DNA of 64,000 bases, taken from positions 124,001 through 188,000 of the forward strand of contig CM030732.1 in assembly GCA_018127085.1 (NCBI GenBank), written 5' to 3'. The DNA is from Pneumocystis sp. 'macacae' (taxonomy: Eukaryota > Ascomycota > Pneumocystomycetes > Pneumocystales > Pneumocystaceae). This document shows positions 59,359-64,000 of the stretch, piece by piece. The stretch's first letter is position 1. Each line of letters opens with the position of its first letter. The notes beneath the pieces were generated by a model that was not told where the DNA came from, did no database searches, and worked only from the letters and a program-made list of their open reading frames with translations. The position numbers and the translations under genes are program-made.

Positions 59359-60260
59359 TTATATTGTTAGTGATGAAACGACCCAATCTAGTCCTTTATA
59401 TAATCCATCTCCTGTTAATGCACAACAACCCTGTTTGTAAATTTAGAAAGAAAAAACACTCAAAAATTAATACAACCTGAATATGCCATGATCTATCTTT
59501 AAAATCAACAAGTCCTAATGCATCAGAAATTTCATTAGGTGACAAAGAATTTTCAATATCCTGTTTATTTGCAAAAACTAGAAGTATTGAGTCCTTTAAG
59601 TCCTAGAAAATGTTAATATATGAAAAAAAGAAAACTCAATTTTGATTTTCCTCATCAGTCATTATTTTTAATAATTCAGTTCTAGAGATATCTAATCGCT
59701 CTTTATCTGTTGAATCAATAACCAATATAACAGCTGATGTAGATTTATAATAAGTATGCCAAGACTGACGCAGAGACGTTTGTCCCCCTAAATCCTGTAA
59801 TACATTTAAAAGATATAATCTAATAATAAAAAAAAAACCGTACCCACATAAGAAACTTAATATTCTAAACAAATATTTAGCTAAAAAATAAAAAAATAGA
59901 AAAAACCTTATATACAATCTCCTTTTTCATGATATTAGAATACTATTTATATAATATTATAACTTACTTCTACATTACTTCCTATTGTAGGCTGAATTTG
60001 AATAGCCTGACCTAAAAGACTAAGTAAATCAGTAAAAAACACATTTTTTTATAGAACAAACAATTGATATAATATAGTAGATTTTCCCTAATCCATAGAA
60101 TTAATTGGATTAGCTAAATATACTTATTTACCGCATTATCTAGACCGATAATAACTATTTTCTTTTCCTAATCAAAAATTCATTTTTCATACTTTAATTC
60201 GAGAAAAGATACCTGAGACATAAGAAGTCTTGACCATATTTTTGAAAACAAAATCCCCAT
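59359..60260 (-). CDS. ARL5-like small GTPase of the Arf family
   Basis: About nine exons. The start MGILFSKIWSRLL carries the myristoylatable Gly2. The P-loop GLDNAGKS is split by an intron. YQFLLGQAIQIQPTIGSNVE contains switch I Thr, then EIVYK and NIKFLMW (microexons) lead to DLGGQTSLRQSWHTYY, switch II. NKQD (FANKQDIENSL) is the guanine-base motif, and CCALTGDGLYKGLDWV ends the fold. The sequence order is that of ARL5/ARL5A more than of Arf1. ARL5 recruits the GARP tether at the trans-Golgi in animals; notably VPS53, a GARP subunit, is encoded in the same window. One intron begins GA. Confidence 0.85.
59603..59650 (-). other. GA-AG intron (GAAAAT donor) in the ARL5-like gene
   Basis: 48 nt on the minus strand. 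GATGAG is followed by GAAAATC, and TTTTCTAG precedes GACTTAAAGG. It joins TDE to DLKDSILLVFANKQD, matching the HEDLR-type segment of ARL5. Reading through reaches TGA within five codons, before any GT. Confidence 0.75.
59844..59864 (-). other. 21-nt microexon in the ARL5-like gene
   Basis: Encodes NIKFLMW, the strand before switch II. Flanked by a TTTAG acceptor and a GTACGG donor, phase 0 on both sides. Confidence 0.75.
59907..59921 (-). other. 15-nt microexon in the ARL5-like gene
   Basis: Encodes EIVYK, phase 0 on both sides, between an AAAAAG acceptor and a GTTTTT donor. The assembled VE-EIVYK-NIKFLMW-DLGGQ matches the ARL5 family without a gap. Confidence 0.75.
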
Positions 60261-60538
60261 AGAAATAATTCTTTTCTCTTTAAATTTTATTTTTTTATAA
60301 TTTTTTTTCTCGTGTCTAATTCTTAAATTTCTAATCTTAACTAAAAAATAAATTTATTGAAATACAATTACACAAAACTTTTTTTTATTATTTAAATGTT
60401 CGCCTTTCATTGTTTTTTCCTGTTTTTTTTGCATTTTTTTCTTTTTGCGTGACTGTTATTTCTCTATCTCTGTTTATCTTCGCCAAAATATTTCTACCGT
60501 TCAACGTCAGATTTTTAACTATCTTTACACAGGTCAAA
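60261..60538. promoter_or_regulatory. Bidirectional promoter, ARL5-like / RPP0
   Basis: 278 bp between divergent start codons. It contains a HomolD-like box (60448-60455) suited to RPP0. A TACACAG just before the RPP0 ATG (near 60,525-60,533) resembles a 3' splice site, so a 5'-UTR intron is possible. Confidence 0.5.
60448..60455 (+). promoter_or_regulatory. HomolD-like box in the RPP0 promoter
   Basis: CGTGACTG, seven of eight bases of TGTGACTG (reverse of CAGTCACA), the HomolD element that replaces the TATA box in S. pombe ribosomal-protein promoters. It lies about 85 bp before the ATG. Confidence 0.55.
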
Positions 60539-61672
60539 ATGGGGTGTAGTAAGGAACACAAAGAAAGTATAACAGGAATTGGTGCATTTCTCCTAATTCT
60601 TCTTTTTAGGCCAATTATTTTCGTAAATTATATTCACTATTTAGTGAATATAAGTCAATTTTTGTAGTAAATATTGATAATGTTGGATCACAACAGTAAG
60701 TGTTTTTTAAAGAAAGAAAATCTTAATATATTTTAAGAATGCATAAAGTACGTCAGGAACTTCGAGGCTCTGGCGAATTGCTCTGTGGGAAGAATACGCT
60801 TATTCGACGTGCTATGATGACTTTTTTCAATAATCTTCCATATCTTGAAATATTGATGCCAGTTGTTCGTGGAAATGTTGCGTTTGTATTTACAAATGAT
60901 GATTTGAAAGAAGTTCGAGCTAAGATTGTGTCTAATGTGGTTTCGGCACCAGCTCGAGCTGGTGCAATTGCTCCTTGTGACGTTATTGTTCATGCATGTA
61001 ATACGGGCATGGAACCAGGGAAGGTGTGTAAAAAACAAGCGCATGCGTCATTTCTAATAATATCTGATGAGGTTTAGACTTCTTTTTTTCAAGCACTTGG
61101 CATACCAACAAAGATTTCACGTGGTACAATTGAGATTGTATCAGATGTTCATCTTATTAAAACTCAATCTAAAGTTGGTGCTTCTGAGGCTACTCTTTTG
61201 AATATGTTAAATATTTCCCCTTTTACATATGGAATTACTGTTCTTCATGTGTATGATCAGGGAACTTTGTTTTCTCCATCTATTCTTGACATTACAGAAG
61301 AAGCGTTTATTGGTCATTTTATGGCTGCTGTTAACAATGTGTCGAGTATATCATTAGCTTTAAACTATCCGACAATCGTTTCAGTTACACATAGTTTGAT
61401 TAATGCTTATAAGGATGTTATGGCAGTTTCTATCGCTTCGGATTATTTGTTTGAGGCAACGGAAAAGGTTAGTTTTCTTTGAAAAAAGATATATCTAGCA
61501 AGTAGTAATAGAATTCTAACTTGTTTTCTAGATTAAAGATATGCTTGAAAACCCAGATGCGTATACTGTAGCTGTTCCTGTTTCTGCTATAGTTGAAACT
61601 GCTACTCCTCAAAAAGAAGAACCTGAAGAAGATGATGAAGATGAAGACATGGGGCTTAGTCTTTTTGATTAG
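60539..61672 (+). CDS. RPP0: 60S acidic ribosomal protein P0 (uL10)
   Basis: Five exons. The first encodes MGCSKEHK. With the GA-AG intron (60563-60609) removed, it reads [20 protein letters not shown], the same length as yeast [32 protein letters not shown] and [20 protein letters not shown] follow, then [20 protein letters not shown] and [17 protein letters not shown]. The end is the acidic P-tail [16 protein letters not shown]0 anchors the P1/P2 stalk that recruits elongation factors to the large subunit. The remaining introns are GTAAGT, GTGTGT and GTTAGT types. The HomolD-like box upstream fits a ribosomal-protein gene. Confidence 0.93.
60563..60609 (+). other. GA-AG intron (GAAAGT donor) in RPP0
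   Basis: 47 nt. CACAAA is followed by GAAAGT and TTTTTAG precedes GCCAATTATTTTC. Both sides are phase 0. The GT three bases further (GTATAA) and GTGCAT are in phase 1 and would give a stop (CAA TTA TTT TCG TAA). Confidence 0.75.
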
Positions 61673-61827
61673 AAAACAAAAATTTATATGAGTTTATATT
61701 TTAAAAACTAATCATTAAATTATTTTTATATAATTAAATATTAACAGATTGAATGTTAACATTATATCATGATTATATTGTAATTAAGGGATTTTCCCAT
61801 ACCAAAAATATTTTTAAAATATATTTA
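61673..61827. other. Short gap between convergent RPP0 and MSH1
   Basis: 155 bp of AT-rich sequence with no recognised gene. Confidence 0.4.
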
Positions 61828-64000
61828 TTATATATTTATCTCTGCTCCATCTAGCTTTTTTAAAGTTTCTTTTGCTACTTCTATTGCTTTTTGGGGTAAT
61901 CCTAATCATTAACAAGAGATATGGGGTGTAATTTAATTATTTACCTGCCATTATTGCAACTTTAAGTCCATGAGAATTATCGTTAACTCCTTTAGTTATT
62001 TTATAAAGAAAACGGAATGATCCATCCTAAGTTTTTTAGATTCATCTTTTCATAAAAATGTAGTTACATCTTCCTCTAAAATTTTTGTGCAATACATTGA
62101 TACACTATTAAATAAAGAAACCATATTCGCTAACTCATGAAAATGAGATGCAAATAATACTCTGGATTTATTAATATAATGAAGATGATAAAGACATGCA
62201 TAAGCTATTGCAAGACCATCCTTATATGTAGTTCCACGACCTACTTCATCCATAATGACCTATATTTTTGTAAGAACAAAAAAAGAGACATATATTTACA
62301 AGAGATTTTGGTGTTGCTCTTTTTAAAATTTTAGCTGTTTCTAACATTTCTACCATAAAAGTTGATTGGTTTTTATAAAGATTATCACTAGATCCAACCT
62401 TAATTAATTAATTAATTATAAACAATAATATTGTAATTTACTCTACTAAATATTTGATCAACTATACCAATTTCAGCATGTATTGCTGGTACAAATGAAC
62501 CTATTTGTGCCAAAATTGAAATAATAGCATTTTGACGCAAATATGTACTTTTTCCCCCCATATTTGGTCTATAGTAAATTTAATAAAAATTATATAAAAT
62601 ATTTTTTATAAAATATACCCTGTAATGAACCATATACGATTTTCTTCTTCCAAAAAACAATCATTTGGCACAAAAACAAGTCCACGATTATATAGACCAG
62701 CTTCTACAATAGGATGACGTCCTGATATTATCCTATGAATGACTCTAAAAAGTTTAATATTTATTTTTTTTCTCTTTACAAGTTATACCCTGTATTTAAT
62801 ATAGGCCTTATAAGTTTCTGTTCTTGAGCTAAAGTCGCAAATGAAGATGCAATATCTAATTCATCAAGAACTCTTGCATTTTTTCGCAATACTGAAAGAT
62901 TTTTAAGTACCTATAAATTTATATCCCTATCAAAAAAAATATTAAACAATATAGGAAAATTTACTTCAATTCGAAGACAATTAATAGTATTAGACTCTTC
63001 AAGCCGAATTTTCATTTTTGTTTGCTCTATCATATTCCCAAGATGAGTCCATTCCTAAATCAATTAATAAGATAACATTAGGCTTAAAAAATCATACAGG
63101 TATTTCGATTGATCTAGTACTTTTATTAGTACTAACAGTTTTTGCTCCATAAACCTCTAATATATTTTCCTTAAAATTTTTATTTCGAAAATGAACAATA
63201 TGATTCAACGTAGGGGTTGTTTTTAATGTTAAGTTATTTGAACCTTTATTTTATTTATGAAATATATCAATAGTAAAACTAATTACCTAAAGATGCCCTT
63301 AAAGATTCTTCAAGTCTATTTTTTTGATCATAAAAAATATTTAATTCTTCATGAAGCTTTTTTAAAGGCAGTGTAGCACTAATAAATTAGTATAATATTT
63401 ACAATAAAAAATACATACTCTTTTTTTATTACCCATGTATCATTATTTTTAAAATCTTTTTTATTATTTTTAAATTTTAATTCAGATGGATCATTATCAA
63501 AAGGATTTTCAGATTCAGATACTCTAAATTCTACTACTTCTTTTATAACTTCTACTGCTATTTCTTCATTTTCTTTTTGTTTCTTCAAAAGACCATCTTC
63601 ATCTATTGTTTCTTGAATTTTTTTAGATAAATCTAAAGGAATAGTAATTCGTTTTAAAAGAGAGTTAATGCATTCTTTTTCAGATACTTTCTCTAAACAA
63701 CAATAAATTTGATCCGTATTGTCTATTGCTTTAGATAATGCCAACAAATCATCAGCATTTTTACGTCCTAATGAAATTCTTTGTATAATACGTTGAGAGT
63801 CATAATTTTTTTTTAATAGATATATGATTTTAGCTCTGAGATGTGAATCATGATAAAATGTTTCAACTAAATTTAACCTTTTATTTATTAAGGGGATAGA
63901 AGTAATAGGAGAACCTTAAATATTAAGATTAAATTAAAAAATTAATTTATTCTTACAAATCCATTCGGTAAGCAATCTTAATCCAGAATCTGTGACAGTT
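61828..64000 (-). CDS. MSH1: MutS homologue, probably mitochondrial Msh1 (5' end cut by window)
   Basis: About fourteen exons; the N-terminal mismatch-binding domain lies beyond the right edge. From the edge inward: [19 protein letters not shown] and [14 protein letters not shown] of the lever/core, helical clamp segments, then [20 protein letters not shown]. The ATPase part has Walker [10 protein letters not shown], rebuilt across an intron near 62,580-62,630. [15 protein letters not shown] and Walker [11 protein letters not shown] (near 62,240) follow, with [11 protein letters not shown] and the C-terminal [15 protein letters not shown]. The short C-terminal end after the ATPase domain and the sequence order fit Msh1 of mitochondria better than Msh2-6, but the presequence is not visible. 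The stop is at 61828. Confidence 0.8.

Overview
The window is a eukaryotic nuclear segment from a fungus that looks like Pneumocystis (Taphrinomycotina). The reasons are a very AT-rich base composition, close gene packing, introns of about 40-50 nt in almost every gene, C/T-TAA(C/T) branch sites just before AG, S. pombe-like proteins, and a kexin protease of the Pneumocystis type. The genus is an inference. No rRNA, tRNA, transposon, CRISPR array or surface-glycoprotein (MSG) array was recognised.

Layout, left to right: MIC60 (cut by the left edge), RanGAP, a LIM-RhoGAP, TAF7 / PDRG1-like prefoldin (divergent), NUS1 / SEC10 (divergent), ERG26 / kexin (divergent), TRR1, NOP14, monothiol GRX3/4 / TVP23 (divergent), an ER thioredoxin-fold protein / VTA1 (divergent), a two-finger GATA factor, PWP1, a DUF726 lipase-like protein / mitochondrial DHODH (divergent), a membrane PDI (EPS1/TMX-like) / CDC73 (divergent), RPL33 (eL33), an unidentified coiled-coil gene, SNX4, SEC66 / NPL4 (divergent), GPATCH11-like, VPS53 / an NDUFA5-like complex I subunit (divergent), YTH1 (CPSF30), WSS1, ARL5-like GTPase / RPP0 (divergent), and MSH1 (cut by the right edge). 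The genes are housekeeping functions (secretion, ribosome biogenesis, transcription, redox, ubiquitin and DNA repair), not a pathway cluster. What links neighbours is shared short bidirectional promoters.

The most interesting signal is at the splice sites. Five introns, in DHODH, NPL4, WSS1, the ARL5-like gene and RPP0, can only be joined in frame and to the conserved protein if they begin with GA instead of GT. The rest of each 5' site matches the normal consensus (GAAAGT, GAATGT, GAAAGC, GAAAAT, GAAAGT), the lengths are normal (44-48 nt) and all end in AG. The kexin gene adds a GC-AG intron. This suggests a recurrent GA-AG intron class, which is worth testing with RNA data.

Other unusual structure: a GC-rich island at about 42.6-46.9 kb in this AT-rich genome, with degenerate telomere-like blocks (CCCTAA on the left, TTAGGG on the right) flanking one gene; a 1,138-nt intron in the membrane PDI gene; microexons of 14-30 nt in the ARL5-like gene and in the zinc site of WSS1; and a 433-nt intron in VTA1. 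Exon boundaries were inferred by eye from frame, splice motifs and family conservation.
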